From NCBI GenBank assembly GCA_927911745.1, contig CAKMQF010000028.1, forward strand, positions 1 to 5,270: 5,270 bases of DNA, given 5' to 3'. Origin of the DNA: an uncultured Gemella sp. Lineage in GTDB: Bacteria > Bacillota > Bacilli > Staphylococcales > Gemellaceae. This document shows positions 5,083-5,270 of the stretch, piece by piece; position 1 is the first letter of the stretch, and each line of letters begins with the position of its first letter. A model generated the notes under the pieces. It had not been told where the DNA came from, did not search any database, and saw only the letters and a program-made list of their open reading frames with translations. Made by a program: the position numbers and the translations under genes.

Positions 5083-5270
5083 CTATTTCATAAGTTCTAT
5101 TTCTGAAATCGCAAATTCTAAATCATCTAAATCATACTCTTTTGGCAGTACACCACAAGCCCCATTAGCAAATGCTTGTCTTTTATATACGGGTACTTCA
5201 CCAACGCTACTACAGATAAGCACTTTTGCATCAGGAACTTCGTACAAATTTCCTTCGTCGCCTCTAAACC
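5083..5270 (-). CDS. C-terminal fragment, resembles a response-regulator receiver domain (5' truncated)
   Basis: The minus strand is open from the window edge to TAG (5085-5083), giving 61 residues after a partial codon. The text PDAKVLICSSVGEVPVYKRQ, then AFANGACGVLPKEYDLDDLEFAISEIE, follows the end of a CheY-like receiver: strand 4 with its Ser/Thr (CSS), helix 4 with AFANGA, strand 5 with the conserved Lys (LPKE), and helix 5 (LDDLEFAISEIE). The phosphorylated Asp would lie outside the window. The protein ends straight after helix 5, so no DNA-binding domain follows. It could be a stand-alone receiver or a larger protein with a C-terminal receiver-like fold. The assignment rests on pattern only; another alpha/beta fold is possible. 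The right hairpin of the repeat begins three bases after its stop. Confidence 0.6.
   Translation of the reverse strand, partial: FRGDEGNLYEVPDAKVLICSSVGEVPVYKRQAFANGACGVLPKEYDLDDLEFAISEIELMK

Overview
The window is AT-rich, low-GC DNA that looks like a chromosomal segment of a Gram-positive Bacillota. Gemella or a related member of the Bacilli is my best guess. The support is AT-rich codon use, strong purine-rich ribosome binding sites, sigma-A-type promoters, a lipobox lipoprotein and a WalR-like direct-repeat operator. The genus is an inference; nothing here proves it.

Layout. (1) Positions 1-351 hold the 3' part of a gene for a highly charged helical-repeat protein, closed by a terminator. 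(2) Positions 560-1408 (minus strand) encode an unrecognised lipoprotein with its own terminator and promoter. Just upstream of its -35 box are three direct repeats in 11-bp phase that match the WalR/VicR box. (3) Diverging from it, 1633-2812 encodes an acetyl-CoA acetyltransferase (thiolase). All four catalytic residues are encoded, but one extra A in an A8 run breaks the frame. (4) Positions 2819-2945 are a diverged copy of an intergenic hairpin repeat. (5) Positions 3104-3742 encode a three-helix membrane protein with a charged linker and a small C-terminal domain, starting at GTG. (6) Positions 3743-4152 contain two terminators and about 320 bases of non-coding DNA rich in small hairpins, possibly a structured RNA. 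(7) Positions 4840-4153 (minus strand) encode uracil-DNA glycosylase (ung), also broken by one extra A in an A-run. (8) Positions 4903-5080 are the fuller copy of the hairpin repeat, in the opposite orientation to the first. (9) Positions 5083-5270 (minus strand) are the C-terminal end of a protein that resembles a response-regulator receiver domain.

The genes do not form one operon or pathway. Most are single transcription units with their own promoter and terminator. The points most worth following are the two-copy intergenic element, the candidate WalR operator, the two matching poly-A frameshifts, and the hairpin-rich non-coding block between the membrane-protein gene and ung. No CRISPR array, tRNA, rRNA or transposase gene was seen.
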